The notes: generated by a model from the sequence alone, not told the origin. A DNA stretch of 64,000 nucleotides from Oleidesulfovibrio sp047973035 (GCF_047973035.1 NZ_JBKEBF010000044.1:1-64000); one strand, 5' to 3'; counted from the stretch's first letter, positions 17,817-26,457 are shown. Made by a program: numbers and translations.

Positions 17817-18797
17817 CTATTCTTCCTTTTTGTAGCAAATGGCGCCGGGCTTGGGCACAGGCCTGAACGCTGTGGAAAGCTTATGAATACTTTCCGAGTG
17901 CCCGAGGAATAAATGTCCACCGGGCAGCAGGTTGTCATAGAAAGCTGTGATGGCCTTCTTTTTCATGGCGTCATCAAAGTAGATGATAACATTGCGACAA
18001 AAAACGATATGCGAACGGGGCACCCTGCGAGTCGAGGCAGGATCGCTGAGGTTGACCGGCCCGAATTGAACCAGCTTTTGCACGCGGGGTTTTACTTTGT
18101 ATCCCGCATCTACCTTGTCGAAGTACTTGGCGATGATGCCTTTCGGCGTAGTGCGCAGGGCATAGTCGGTATAGACTCCTGCCCGTGCAAGGCGCAGCAT
18201 GGCCGGTGACAGATCATTGGCAGTAATGCGTATGTTCCATCCGATGATGGACATGCCCAGCGTTTCGTGCAGCATGATGGCAAGCGTGTACGGCTCTTCG
18301 CCGGAAGAACAGCCGGCAGACCATATGAACAGCTCTTTGTGTCCGAGATCTTCCTGTTTTTTCAAAGCTTCCTTAAGGATTTCGTTTTGAAAAATACCCA
18401 GTTGGCGGACATCGCGGTAAAAGCTGGTTTCGTTGGTTGTCACTTTTTCGCAGATGACTTCCATTTCCTGCGCACGGTTTTTATCAAGCTGCAGGTAGTC
18501 ATAGTATTCTTTGAATGTCTTCAGGCCCAGCTCGTTCAGTCTGGTTCCCAGCCTGTTTTCAAGCAGGTACTTGCGCTTGATTGAGATGCTGATGCCGGTT
18601 TTGCTGTAGATAAAGTCAGCAAGTTTTTCGAATTCCGCATCAGAAATTTTGGCTGTTTTCCGCAGTCCTAGCTGGCTTGTGGGTAACCTTCCCGCTGTAA
18701 TGCCGCTGGCGAGGCCTCCGGTTACGCCGGCAGAAGAACCCGCAAGGGTGCCGGTTCGGTTGCCCGAGCCGAGCTTGCTGGAGGAAAAAAGAGACAT
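17817..18797 (-). CDS. cheR: CheR-type protein-glutamate methyltransferase
   Basis: A 326-residue SAM-dependent methyltransferase that methylates receptor glutamates. The N-terminal helical domain begins ISDAEFEKLADFIYSKTGISI; the SAM domain has VTTNETSFYRD, ELFIWSAGCSSGEEPYTLAI and VFCRNVIIYFD, all standard CheR motifs. About 50 residues of Gly/Ser/Thr-rich sequence precede the domain and are likely disordered. The frame is open to 18839; the ATG at 18797 has AGGGTGG upstream. First gene of a cheR-HDOD-cheX-nitroreductase run. Confidence 0.92.
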   Translation of the reverse strand: MSLFSSSKLGSGNRTGTLAGSSAGVTGGLASGITAGRLPTSQLGLRKTAKISDAEFEKLADFIYSKTGISISIKRKYLLENRLGTRLNELGLKTFKEYYDYLQLDKNRAQEMEVICEKVTTNETSFYRDVRQLGIFQNEILKEALKKQEDLGHKELFIWSAGCSSGEEPYTLAIMLHETLGMSIIGWNIRITANDLSPAMLRLARAGVYTDYALRTTPKGIIAKYFDKVDAGYKVKPRVQKLVQFGPVNLSDPASTRRVPRSHIVFCRNVIIYFDDAMKKKAITAFYDNLLPGGHLFLGHSESIHKLSTAFRPVPKPGAICYKKEE

Positions 18798-19113
18798 TGA
18801 GTACCACCCTTTTGAAAAATTGGGATTCTGATTGTCCATTCTTTATAGCAAACTATTGTCACTATGCAACCGGAGAGGGGCTTGTTCAATTATAGTCCCG
18901 CAAAAAGACGAAGCTGATCCCCCTCCTGCGCTGCTGGTGCGGTCTTATGCCTTTCTGCCGTGTAAAGAATTACAAAAAATGCATCATTGAGTGTCGGATC
19001 AATTTACATAGCATTAGATCACGTTAGATTGTGTTAGAATTAATTGCAAAACATTACAAGGCGTAACTGTAATGGCATCAGTATTGCTAAGAAGAAGGAA
19101 TTGGAGGGTTCTT
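18798..19113. other. Divergent intergenic region with phased repeats
   Basis: About 315 bp between the divergent cheR and PEP-CTERM genes. It holds three TTAGA repeats at exact 10-bp spacing (19014-19038), reported separately. No coding sequence is supported. Confidence 0.5.
19014..19038 (+). repeat. Three TTAGA direct repeats in 10-bp phase
   Basis: TTAGA occurs at 19014, 19024 and 19034, one helical turn apart, 76 bp upstream of the PEP-CTERM gene start. Helically phased direct repeats are the usual form of binding sites for OmpR-type response regulators. The candidate regulator is unknown. Confidence 0.45.
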
Positions 19114-19863
19114 ATGAGACATCTTAATATTATCGTCATTGCATTTATCTTAGTGTGTATGCCTGCTTTTGCTTCAGCTTCCGTATTCACTATGAATTCA
19201 CTTACGTCCAAGGGGACGTTGCCTGGTTCAGTGTCTGAAGTGGGTGGTATTGTTATTGATCTTGTCGGTCTGAATGATAACCGTGTTGTTGCTCAGCTGG
19301 CTGCATCCGGCCTGTACATCGGCTATGCTGCGGGTAACCCTCAAGTCATCGGAACTCAGACGGGTTTCAGTTCCGCTGTGGTTGATGCTCTGGGCGGGGG
19401 GCTGTCGGAAGTGGCTGTACGTGTTTCCCTCTGGGATGGTGACACTGCTGCCGGAGAGTTTGATTATCAGGACAACAACTTCCTGCTTAACGGCTTTGCC
19501 ATGCAGGATTTCAGTGATGTTCTTACCCAAACCACAGACGGACTCGGAGTAAGCCTTGGTACTTCTGAATACGGTTTCGGTAATCAGACATTCAATACTG
19601 GATTTTTCTACAGCAATGATTCGACATTCCTCAGCAATCTGTATGCGTCACTTGCCGGTGGTTCTGTGGAGTACTCATTGGATGACGTGGATTTCGGGGA
19701 TAACTACTACGACTTTACACAAGGTGTGGACGCTTCGCTTATCAATGTAGGTACCGGGCCGGTAGTAAATCCGACTCCTACCCCCGAGCCTGCGACCATG
19801 ATTTTGCTGGCAGCGGGGCTGGGTATTCTCTGGGTCTTCAGGCGCAGAACAGCCTTGAATTAA
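19114..19863 (+). CDS. PEP-CTERM sorting-domain protein
   Basis: A 249-residue exported protein. It has an N-terminal signal peptide (to about residue 23, ending ASA) and a C-terminal sorting signal: Pro-rich linker, PEPATM, hydrophobic helix (ILLAAGLGILWVF), then RRRTALN. PEP-CTERM proteins are processed by an exosortase (EpsH/XrtA) and are associated with exopolysaccharide. The central 190 residues are Gly/Ser/Asn/Asp-rich with no family that I recognise. The ATG at 19114 follows GGAGGG. No exosortase is in the window. Confidence 0.85.
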   Translation: MRHLNIIVIAFILVCMPAFASASVFTMNSLTSKGTLPGSVSEVGGIVIDLVGLNDNRVVAQLAASGLYIGYAAGNPQVIGTQTGFSSAVVDALGGGLSEVAVRVSLWDGDTAAGEFDYQDNNFLLNGFAMQDFSDVLTQTTDGLGVSLGTSEYGFGNQTFNTGFFYSNDSTFLSNLYASLAGGSVEYSLDDVDFGDNYYDFTQGVDASLINVGTGPVVNPTPTPEPATMILLAAGLGILWVFRRRTALN

Positions 19864-19900
19864 GAAAAGCTTGTTAAACGAAGCTTTGCTAATACCAGAA

Positions 19901-19927
19901 GGCACCGGATTGTCCGGTGCCTTTTTT
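19901..19927 (+). terminator. Rho-independent terminator
   Basis: A 9-bp stem (GGCACCGGA, loop TTG plus T, TCCGGTGCC) with TTTTTT after it, 37 bp beyond the PEP-CTERM stop codon. Confidence 0.9.
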
Positions 19928-20024
19928 ATATCCTGTTGCCGGACATGCTTGTTCGCTTTACACTTTGCAGCCTGATAGCTAGTTGTGCAGTTCTGTAACG
20001 ATTTATGCCGTGCTGGAGACTGAT

Positions 20025-20732
20025 ATGAATCAAGCGAAACCCGACAATATACAGGACAGAGAAGCCTTGTTTGCCATTGAAGGGGCAAATAAAGAGTGGA
20101 TGGAAATTCTGGATCGCTCCGTTCTGTCAAAGCTGCCCAAAGGGTACGAACTTACCAGTATCAGTCCTTCTGATTTCTACCTGCTTGTGAGTGGCTCGCT
20201 GAAGGTTTCTTGCCTTGCGGAAGACGGGCACGAGCGGGTTGTCATGATTATCGGTGCGGGCACGCTGTTTGGTGAAATTGCGCACTTGCACCTGTCAGAT
20301 CTGCATCAGCATAGCCTGAGAACCTTGGAAGAGTGTGAGGTTGCCCGCTTTCCCATGTCTTTGCTGGAAGACGATGACTTCTACCGCACCCATCCGCATC
20401 TTATTAAAAGCCTTGTCCATTCATTAGGCCTCAAGGCAGGAGCTTTTTTTGCCCAGCTGTTTGATTCCGGCCTGGTAGAGGTTGATGGCAGGGTGTGTCG
20501 CTGGTTGTACCAGCTGTGGAGAAAGCAAGGTAAAAAACGCGTTCTGAACCCCGGCTTGTCGCAGGGGGATGCCGCAGCCATGCTGGGTATCCATCGCAGC
20601 TCGCTGTGTCGCGTGGTGCATTCGTTGCGGGAGCAAGGAATCATCGGCAAATTTTCTAAAAAAACGCTTGAAATCTTTCAGCCGGAAGGGTTGTCTGACA
20701 GGGCTTGTTCATATAGGCACATGAGCGATTGA
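20025..20732 (+). CDS. Crp/Fnr-family transcription regulator
   Basis: A 235-residue regulator with an N-terminal cyclic-nucleotide-binding-like domain (FYLLVSGSLKVSCLAEDGHERVVMIIGAGTLFGEIAHL) and a C-terminal winged helix (LSQGDAAAMLGIHRSSLCRVVHSLREQGIIGKFSKKTLEI). No Fnr-type N-terminal cysteine cluster is visible, so an Fe-S oxygen sensor is unlikely. The effector is unknown. It is followed by its own terminator and then by an operon whose upstream region contains a TGTGA-N6-TCACA site, so it may regulate that operon. ATG at 20025 has GGAG upstream. Confidence 0.88.
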   Translation: MNQAKPDNIQDREALFAIEGANKEWMEILDRSVLSKLPKGYELTSISPSDFYLLVSGSLKVSCLAEDGHERVVMIIGAGTLFGEIAHLHLSDLHQHSLRTLEECEVARFPMSLLEDDDFYRTHPHLIKSLVHSLGLKAGAFFAQLFDSGLVEVDGRVCRWLYQLWRKQGKKRVLNPGLSQGDAAAMLGIHRSSLCRVVHSLREQGIIGKFSKKTLEIFQPEGLSDRACSYRHMSD

Positions 20733-20769
20733 GCGTTTTACTCTGATTTTTTCCTGTTGTTATTGCAAG

Positions 20770-20808
20770 CGGGTTGTACGGTTTTTGCCGTGCAACCCGT
20801 TGTTTTTA
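20770..20808 (+). terminator. Rho-independent terminator
   Basis: Stem CGGGTTG (20770-20776) with CAACCCG (20793-20799), inner ACGG/CCGT pairing, followed by TTGTTTTTA. It ends the regulator gene and separates it from the downstream operon. Confidence 0.82.
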
Positions 20809-20873
20809 CTGTTTGTGTATCCTTTTGTGCCGATATTGCTGGCAAAAAAGGAATGCAAATTTTATTGCTTTTT

Positions 20874-20887
20874 GTCTCATGTGAGAC
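20874..20887. promoter_or_regulatory. Inverted repeat GTCTCA-N2-TGAGAC
   Basis: Perfect 6-bp arms with a 2-bp spacer, in the control region of the sulfatase-like operon, 27 bp before the Crp-type site. It could be an operator for a second regulator. No other copy was noticed. Confidence 0.4.
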
Positions 20888-20913
20888 AGAATTAAATTCT
20901 CTGCTCGTTGATA

Positions 20914-20929
20914 TGTGAAAAACATCACA
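20914..20929. promoter_or_regulatory. Crp/HcpR-type operator TGTGA-N6-TCACA
   Basis: Both half-sites match the Crp-family consensus exactly (TGTGA at 20914-20918, TCACA at 20925-20929). It lies 92 bp upstream of the sulfatase-like gene. The Crp/Fnr-type gene just upstream is the obvious candidate regulator, though other Crp-family proteins of the cell could bind it too. Confidence 0.65.
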
Positions 20930-21020
20930 TTGCGAATTAGCCACTCGCTGCCACGGCACAGCACCATGCACGCCACTGGGCAGGTGAGGTTTATCACAAA
21001 CAAGCAAGTAGAGGATTTCC

Positions 21021-22544
21021 ATGACTATTGATCGCAGCAAAATTAAAAACGTTGTTATGATCATGCTGGACACCCTGCAGTTCAACTATCTCGGGTGCTA
21101 CGGCAACGAAACTGTAAAGACTCAGAATCTTGACAGGTTTGCCCGCCAGTCTGTTCTTTTTGAAAACGCATACAGCGAAGGCCTGCCTACCATTCCGGTA
21201 CGCCGAGCTCTGATGACCGGCCGTTTTACGTTGCCTTACGGCGGCTGGAAGCCCCTTTCCGGTGATGATACCACTATCACCGACATTCTGTGGGGCAGAA
21301 ACATGCAGACTGCTCTCATTTACGACACCGCTCCTATGCGTCTTGCCAAATTCGGTTACTCCCGTGGTTTCGACTACGTGGACTTCTGCCCCGGTCAGGA
21401 GCTGGACCACACCACTTTTGCCGATCTGCCGCTTGACCCTGCATTGAAGCCTGAAGATTTTACGTCACCCACCATGGTATGGGATAAAGACGGTAATCTG
21501 ATTGACGATGACAGCAAGCAACTGCTGGACGAAATCGGCTGCTTCCTCCGTCAGATGCAGCACCGTCGCAGCGACTCTGACAGTTACGTTGCCAAGGTTA
21601 TGAACCGCACCGACTACTGGCTGCGCGAACGCCGCGACAAGAGTCGTCCTTTCTTCCTGTGGGTAGACTCATTTGATCCTCATGAGCCTTGGGATCCGCC
21701 ATCAGTATGGGAAGGTACGCCTTGCCCGTACGACCCTGACTATGAAGGCAACCCCATTTTGCTTGCCCCCTGGACCCCCGTAGAAGGCCGTATTTCCGAG
21801 CGTGAATGCGAACACGTCCGTGCCTTGTACATGGAAAAGGTCACCATGGTGGACAAGTGGGTAGGTCGCATTCTTGACTCTCTGCGCGAGCAGGGCCTGA
21901 TGGACGAAACCATGGTTGTCATCATGTCTGACCACGGCCAGCCCATGGGTGAAGGCGAACACGGTCACGGCATTATGCGTAAGTCTCGCCCGTGGCCTTA
22001 CGAAGAATTGGTTCACGTGCCCCTGATGATGCACATTCCCGGCGTGGAAGGCGGCAAGCGCATTTCCTCCTTTGTGCAGAACGTAGACGTGACCGCCACC
22101 ATCATGGATGTGATGGGGCTTGCCGACACTGAAGACGGCGTGTCTGACCACGGCATGAACACCTTCGGCGCTGAAAGCATGCAGGGCGAAAGCCTTGTGC
22201 CGCTTATGCAGGGCGAAGTGGATTCCGTTCGTGATTATGCCATCGCCGGTTACTACGGCATGTCCTGGTCCATCATCACTGAAGACTACAGCTACGTGCA
22301 TTGGCTGGTCAGCGAAGAAGAAAAGAACCGCGCAGACTGCGTGGAAGGCGCTGACAAGGAAATGTCTGAAGAAATGTGGACCTGCACTGCAGGCGCAAAG
22401 GTTCAGATGCCGGAGCATAACGAACTGTACGACCGTCGTACCGACCCCTTCCAGCTGAAGAACATCGCAGCTGAAAAGCCTGAAGTGGCAGAAGAACTGC
22501 TGCAGCGGCTGAAGCTGGTTATCGGCGAACTGCGTACCACTTAA
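21021..22544 (+). CDS. Sulfatase-superfamily hydrolase with Thr at the nucleophile position
   Basis: A 507-residue protein without a signal peptide, so cytoplasmic. Superfamily features: metal-site MLDTLQFNYLGCYGN (Asp17), NLDRFARQSVLFENAYSEG, TGRFTLPYGGW, DSFDPHEPWDPP, and the metal pair SDHG (Asp304-His305). Sulfatases need Cys or Ser in C/S-x-P-x-R for conversion to formylglycine; here the motif is Thr57-Ile-Pro-Val-Arg61. Thr serves directly as nucleophile in relatives such as LtaS and nucleotide pyrophosphatases, so a phosphodiesterase-like or other ester hydrolase is as likely as a sulfatase. First gene of an operon with thioredoxin, thioredoxin reductase and an anion transporter. Confidence 0.8.
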   Translation: MTIDRSKIKNVVMIMLDTLQFNYLGCYGNETVKTQNLDRFARQSVLFENAYSEGLPTIPVRRALMTGRFTLPYGGWKPLSGDDTTITDILWGRNMQTALIYDTAPMRLAKFGYSRGFDYVDFCPGQELDHTTFADLPLDPALKPEDFTSPTMVWDKDGNLIDDDSKQLLDEIGCFLRQMQHRRSDSDSYVAKVMNRTDYWLRERRDKSRPFFLWVDSFDPHEPWDPPSVWEGTPCPYDPDYEGNPILLAPWTPVEGRISERECEHVRALYMEKVTMVDKWVGRILDSLREQGLMDETMVVIMSDHGQPMGEGEHGHGIMRKSRPWPYEELVHVPLMMHIPGVEGGKRISSFVQNVDVTATIMDVMGLADTEDGVSDHGMNTFGAESMQGESLVPLMQGEVDSVRDYAIAGYYGMSWSIITEDYSYVHWLVSEEEKNRADCVEGADKEMSEEMWTCTAGAKVQMPEHNELYDRRTDPFQLKNIAAEKPEVAEELLQRLKLVIGELRTT

Positions 22545-22563
22545 TTCATATAAAACCGTTATT

Positions 22564-22609
22564 CCGCCGCCGGAAGTTCCGGCAGGGCCGGCTTCCGGCG
22601 GCGGGTTTC
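22564..22609 (+). terminator. Long GC-rich hairpin between hydrolase and thioredoxin genes
   Basis: A 13-bp perfect stem (CCGCCGCCGGAAG with CTTCCGGCGGCGG) followed only by GTTTCATTTC. It may end part of the transcripts or protect the 3' end of the hydrolase mRNA after processing; the following genes run in the same direction. Confidence 0.6.
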
Positions 22610-22631
22610 ATTTCTTTATACGAGGTGACTC

Positions 22632-22940
22632 ATGTTTACCGAACTTATTGACGCAAACTTTGACTCTACTGTAGCCGCTACCGAATCCGGTGTGGTGATC
22701 TTTTTCAAAAAGCAGTGCCCGCACTGCAAGAACATGGAAAAGGTTCTGGAAAAGTTTTCTGCCAAGAATCCTGAAGTTGCTCTGTTCAACGTGGACAGCG
22801 AAGAAAACCCCGAAACCACGGCAAAGCTGGAAGCAGAACGTGCTCCTACCATTTTTGTGGTGAAGGGCGGGGCAGTGGTCGCCCGCAAGGCCGGCCTGAT
22901 GAACCCCAAAGAAATGAAGGCGTTTTTCGCAGCGGCCTAG
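22632..22940 (+). CDS. Thioredoxin-fold protein with CPHC active site
   Basis: A 102-residue cytoplasmic thioredoxin. The redox motif is Cys29-Pro-His-Cys32 in VVIFFKKQCPHCKNMEK, the dithiol sequence of DsbA rather than the CGPC of classical thioredoxin; this usually raises the redox potential. The cis-Pro is in ERAPTIFVVKGG. It sits between the sulfatase-like gene and a thioredoxin reductase gene, so it is probably reduced by that enzyme and serves a partner in this operon. ATG follows GAGGTG. Confidence 0.88.
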   Translation: MFTELIDANFDSTVAATESGVVIFFKKQCPHCKNMEKVLEKFSAKNPEVALFNVDSEENPETTAKLEAERAPTIFVVKGGAVVARKAGLMNPKEMKAFFAAA

Positions 22941-23014
22941 TCAGCTGTTTATGATCAACTGCCCGCTTTGCCTCATGGGGAAGGCGGCGGGCATAGTTAT
23001 AAAGAGATACGCAA

Positions 23015-23932
23015 ATGAAAGAGCAAAAAAACGTAGACGTTGTCATTCTGGGGGGCGGTCCCGCGGGTATGACCGCAGCTATCTATGCGGCACGGGCAAA
23101 CCTGTCTGCGGTATTGCTGGAAGAAAGCGTTACCGGCGGACTGGTGAATTCTACCTATACTGTTGAGAATTTTCCTTCTTATACCACCATTCACGGCATG
23201 GAACTGATGCAGAAAATGCGTGAGCATGTAGACAGCCTTGATGTGGAAGTGGAAGAAGTCTGCGATATCGAGTCTGTTTCCCTTGAAGGCGACGTAAAGG
23301 TCGTTGAAACTGACGAAGTTGTGTACAATGCAAAGGCAGTTATTCTGTCTACCGGCCGTAAACCCATTCCGCTGGACGTACCCACCGAATGCGATCAGGT
23401 TCATCACTGCGCCATCTGTGACGGGGGCCCTTACAAGGGCAAGCGGGTTCTGGTGGTAGGCGGTGGCAACAGTGCCTTTGATGAAAGCCTGTACATGCTT
23501 GGCATCGGCATTGAGCACATCACGCTGGTGGAAAAAATGGACCGCTTCTTTGCAGCTCAGTCCACGCAGGATTCTCTGCTGGGTACAGGCAAAGTAGATG
23601 CGCGCAAAAGCACCATCGTGCACGATCTGGTAGTGGAAGGCGACACGCTGAAAGCCGCCGTGCTGGAAAATGTGGAAACCGGCGAGCGCGAAACTGTAGC
23701 TGTTGACGGTGTCTTTGTATTTCTGGGACAGCTGCCGAACAATGAACTTTTTAAGGACGTGGTTACTCTGAGCAAGGGCGGATATGTCGTTGCAGACCAG
23801 CATATGGCCACTAACGTGCCCGGCGTATTCAGCGCCGGTGACATCAACGACAAGCACTATCGTCAGATTACCACCGCCATGGCGGATGGAACCATTGCAG
23901 CTCTGGCTGCCGAACGCTACATCCGCTCATAA
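23015..23932 (+). CDS. trxB: Thioredoxin reductase
   Basis: A 305-residue flavoprotein. The FAD site is ILGGGPAGMTAAIYAARANL, the redox disulfide CAICDG (Cys132 to Cys135), the NADPH site VLVVGGGNSAFDESLYM, and the C-terminal FAD motif GVFSAGDINDKHYRQITTAMADG. It passes NADPH electrons to thioredoxin. The Ile in CAIC (usually Thr) is a small variation. Its neighbour with a CPHC motif is the likely substrate. It is followed directly by the transporter gene (12 bp). Confidence 0.92.
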   Translation: MKEQKNVDVVILGGGPAGMTAAIYAARANLSAVLLEESVTGGLVNSTYTVENFPSYTTIHGMELMQKMREHVDSLDVEVEEVCDIESVSLEGDVKVVETDEVVYNAKAVILSTGRKPIPLDVPTECDQVHHCAICDGGPYKGKRVLVVGGGNSAFDESLYMLGIGIEHITLVEKMDRFFAAQSTQDSLLGTGKVDARKSTIVHDLVVEGDTLKAAVLENVETGERETVAVDGVFVFLGQLPNNELFKDVVTLSKGGYVVADQHMATNVPGVFSAGDINDKHYRQITTAMADGTIAALAAERYIRS

Positions 23933-23944
23933 CGGAGTCTACCC

Positions 23945-25330
23945 ATGTCCGTATCAAAAATTACATTGCGCAACTGGCTGATCGCCTTTGCAGTGGCCGG
24001 TGGCGGTGCCTTTTTCCTGCAGAACCCCGAAAATCCCAAGCTGGGCCTGTACTGGTTTGAAACCATCTTTGCCATCGCTGCGTTTGCACTTGAGCTTATG
24101 CCCATGTTTGCCACCGCAGTATTGCTGATGATTGCTTACATTGTTACCGGCATTGCCTCGCCCGATCTGGCCTTTGTCGGCTGGTCTACCCCCATCCCGT
24201 GGGTTATTATGTGCGGTATGCTTGTCGGCGCCTTGATGGAGCGCACGAAGCTGTCCAACCGTATTGCGCTCCGTGCGATTGCCTGCATAGGTACGACACC
24301 TATCCGCCTGTATATATCCATGATTGTGGCCGGTTACGCCATTGGTGCCATTATTCCTGACGTTGTGACGGTTACCATTCTGTTTATGACCATCGCCGCA
24401 GGCATGTGTTCAAGCATGAAGCTGAAAAAAGGCTCCGTTGCTGCCACCACGCTGATTATGGCTGCATTTTTCGGCGCTACTGTTCCGGCAACCAACTACC
24501 TGCCCAACAACGTGGGTATTGTCGGCCTGCTGATGGTTAAAGAAATGGGTGTCCCCATTGAATGGCTCCCGTTCTTTATAGAAAACCTTGCTTTTTCGCT
24601 GCTGGTAGCTGTTGCCTGTATCGGTATTCTGCACGTGTTCGGTTCGCGTGAACTGGGCAAGTACATGGAACAGTGCCTTGCTCATGCTTCGGAAGAGCTG
24701 AATAAAATTGGTAAGATGAGTGCTGACGAGATCAAGACCCTTATCCTTACCGGTCTTGCTCTGGCAGCATTTGCTACCGAAAGCCTTCACGGTATTCCCG
24801 GTTACTATGCCTTCTGCGGCGTAGTGCTGCTTGGCTTTACCCCTGCGTTCAATCTGCTGAAAAAAGAAGATGTGGAGCAGGTTCAGTTTTCCATTCTGTT
24901 CTTTGTCGTAGGTTGTATGGCTATCGGCATCGTGGCCGGCAGCCTTGGCATTCCGGCACTGATGGCCGCAAAGATCGTGCCCTACCTTGAATCCATGAAC
25001 AGTCTGGCAGCAACTTCCATGCTGGCATACTTCACCGGTGTTCTGGCTAACTTTGCTCTGACACCTGTTGCGGCGGCCAGCTCGCTCAGCATTCCGCTGG
25101 CAGAAATTGCAGTTAACCTCGGCCTGGAAATCAAGCCGCTTCTGTACAGCTTCTTCTACGGCCTTGACCAGTTCCTGTTCCCGTACGAACTGGCAGCGGC
25201 TCTTATTATGTTCGCCACCGGCTATGTGCGCATGCGCTATCTGGTGATGATCATGTTTGCCCGTATGATCTGCGCGGGTGTAGCTGTGTGGGTAGTAGGC
25301 GCTACCTACTGGCAGTGGATCTCCTTCTAA
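23945..25330 (+). CDS. SLC13/DASS-type anion transporter
   Basis: A 461-residue inner-membrane protein with about 11-12 hydrophobic segments. It resembles divalent-anion:Na+ symporters: MCGMLVGALMERTKLSNRIALRAIACIG, AAFFGATVPATNYLPNNVG (the Ser/Thr-Asn-Thr-like ion and substrate loop is here altered to ATN), and a second similar hairpin FALTPVAAASSLSIPLAE. Family substrates include sulfate, dicarboxylates and other organic anions. In this operon it may carry the substrate or product of the hydrolase; that is inference. Confidence 0.82.
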   Translation: MSVSKITLRNWLIAFAVAGGGAFFLQNPENPKLGLYWFETIFAIAAFALELMPMFATAVLLMIAYIVTGIASPDLAFVGWSTPIPWVIMCGMLVGALMERTKLSNRIALRAIACIGTTPIRLYISMIVAGYAIGAIIPDVVTVTILFMTIAAGMCSSMKLKKGSVAATTLIMAAFFGATVPATNYLPNNVGIVGLLMVKEMGVPIEWLPFFIENLAFSLLVAVACIGILHVFGSRELGKYMEQCLAHASEELNKIGKMSADEIKTLILTGLALAAFATESLHGIPGYYAFCGVVLLGFTPAFNLLKKEDVEQVQFSILFFVVGCMAIGIVAGSLGIPALMAAKIVPYLESMNSLAATSMLAYFTGVLANFALTPVAAASSLSIPLAEIAVNLGLEIKPLLYSFFYGLDQFLFPYELAAALIMFATGYVRMRYLVMIMFARMICAGVAVWVVGATYWQWISF

Positions 25331-25533
25331 TTCCTGTAACCGGGATTACAGGCGGTTGTCCTCCTTTCCGGCTGTAACTCCGGTCTCTTGCATACCATAC
25401 CCAAAGTCTTCCCCATGCGGTTGCTCCGGCGGCCGCATGGGGGAAAACGGCGGCGGCACGTGATGTCAGCCCGACGGGCGGCCCGTTGCCTGCAGCCTGA
25501 GTCTTCAACCTTTTTTGATACACGAGACGTGAC

Positions 25534-26457
25534 ATGTCTTACTCCATGACTCTTGCCGCGCTTGCTATTGTGCACATCATCTGGGGCGGCGGCTTTATTA
25601 TCCTTAAGGTGCTTCAGCAGTATCTTACTCTTGAACATATTCTGCTGGGCCGCGTGCTTCTGGCCTCCGTACTGTATCTGCTTCTATGGAAGCGAATTCC
25701 CAAACCGCAATACCGTAAGGGCGACTGGAAAGTGCTGTTGCTGCTTGCCCTGTGCGAACCTTTCCTGCTGTTTCTTTTCGAGACGCTGGGCCTTCAGTAT
25801 ACGTCTGCTTCGCAGGGCGGAATGATTGTGGCTTGTGTTCCGCTGACCGTGGCTCTCGGCGCGTTTCTGGTTTACCGTGAACGTATAAGCATGAGGTGCC
25901 TTGCCGGTATTGTTCTGGCTGTGGGCGGGGTGATCATGGTTTCCGCGTTAGCCACCGCCAGCGAACAGGCCAGTAATCCGCTTCTGGGTAATCTGCTTAT
26001 TTTCTGCGCAGTGCTTTCGTCCACTTGCTATGCCCTTAGCGTGAAGCACCTGTGTACACGGTATCATTACATGTACCTTGCCGCGGTGCAGGTATTCGGG
26101 GCTACCGTGCTGTTTCTTCCTACCGCCGTCATGCAGCCGCTGCCACCTGTAGAAACGCTGTTGAGCTGGGAAGTGGCGGGAGCTTTGGTTTACCTTGGTC
26201 TCGGTATCACTTTTTTTGTGTATTTCGTTATTAATTATGCTCTTACCCGCATCAAGGCTGCGCTGGTGATCCAGTTTGCCAACATGATTCCCATTTCAAC
26301 CATGGTATTTGCCTACATCTTTCTGGATGAACGGCTGACGACCATGCAGTATGTCGGGGTGGCCATGGTTCTTGTGGGAGTGCTGATTGCCGGTTCTGCC
26401 GGTTCCGGGGAAATTGATGAAGAAAATTCAAAGGACGCCATGCCGGAAGAGGTGTAA
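25534..26457 (+). CDS. EamA/DMT-family transporter
   Basis: A 307-residue inner-membrane protein with ten predicted membrane segments in two EamA repeats (LAIVHIIWGGGFIILKVLQQY at the start; the second begins near NPLLGNLLIFCAVLSSTCYALSVKHL). Family members export metabolites such as amino acids. A 200-bp gap with a small hairpin separates it from the anion transporter, so cotranscription is likely but not certain. The C-terminal tail is acidic (GEIDEENSKDAMPEE). Confidence 0.87.
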   Translation: MSYSMTLAALAIVHIIWGGGFIILKVLQQYLTLEHILLGRVLLASVLYLLLWKRIPKPQYRKGDWKVLLLLALCEPFLLFLFETLGLQYTSASQGGMIVACVPLTVALGAFLVYRERISMRCLAGIVLAVGGVIMVSALATASEQASNPLLGNLLIFCAVLSSTCYALSVKHLCTRYHYMYLAAVQVFGATVLFLPTAVMQPLPPVETLLSWEVAGALVYLGLGITFFVYFVINYALTRIKAALVIQFANMIPISTMVFAYIFLDERLTTMQYVGVAMVLVGVLIAGSAGSGEIDEENSKDAMPEEV

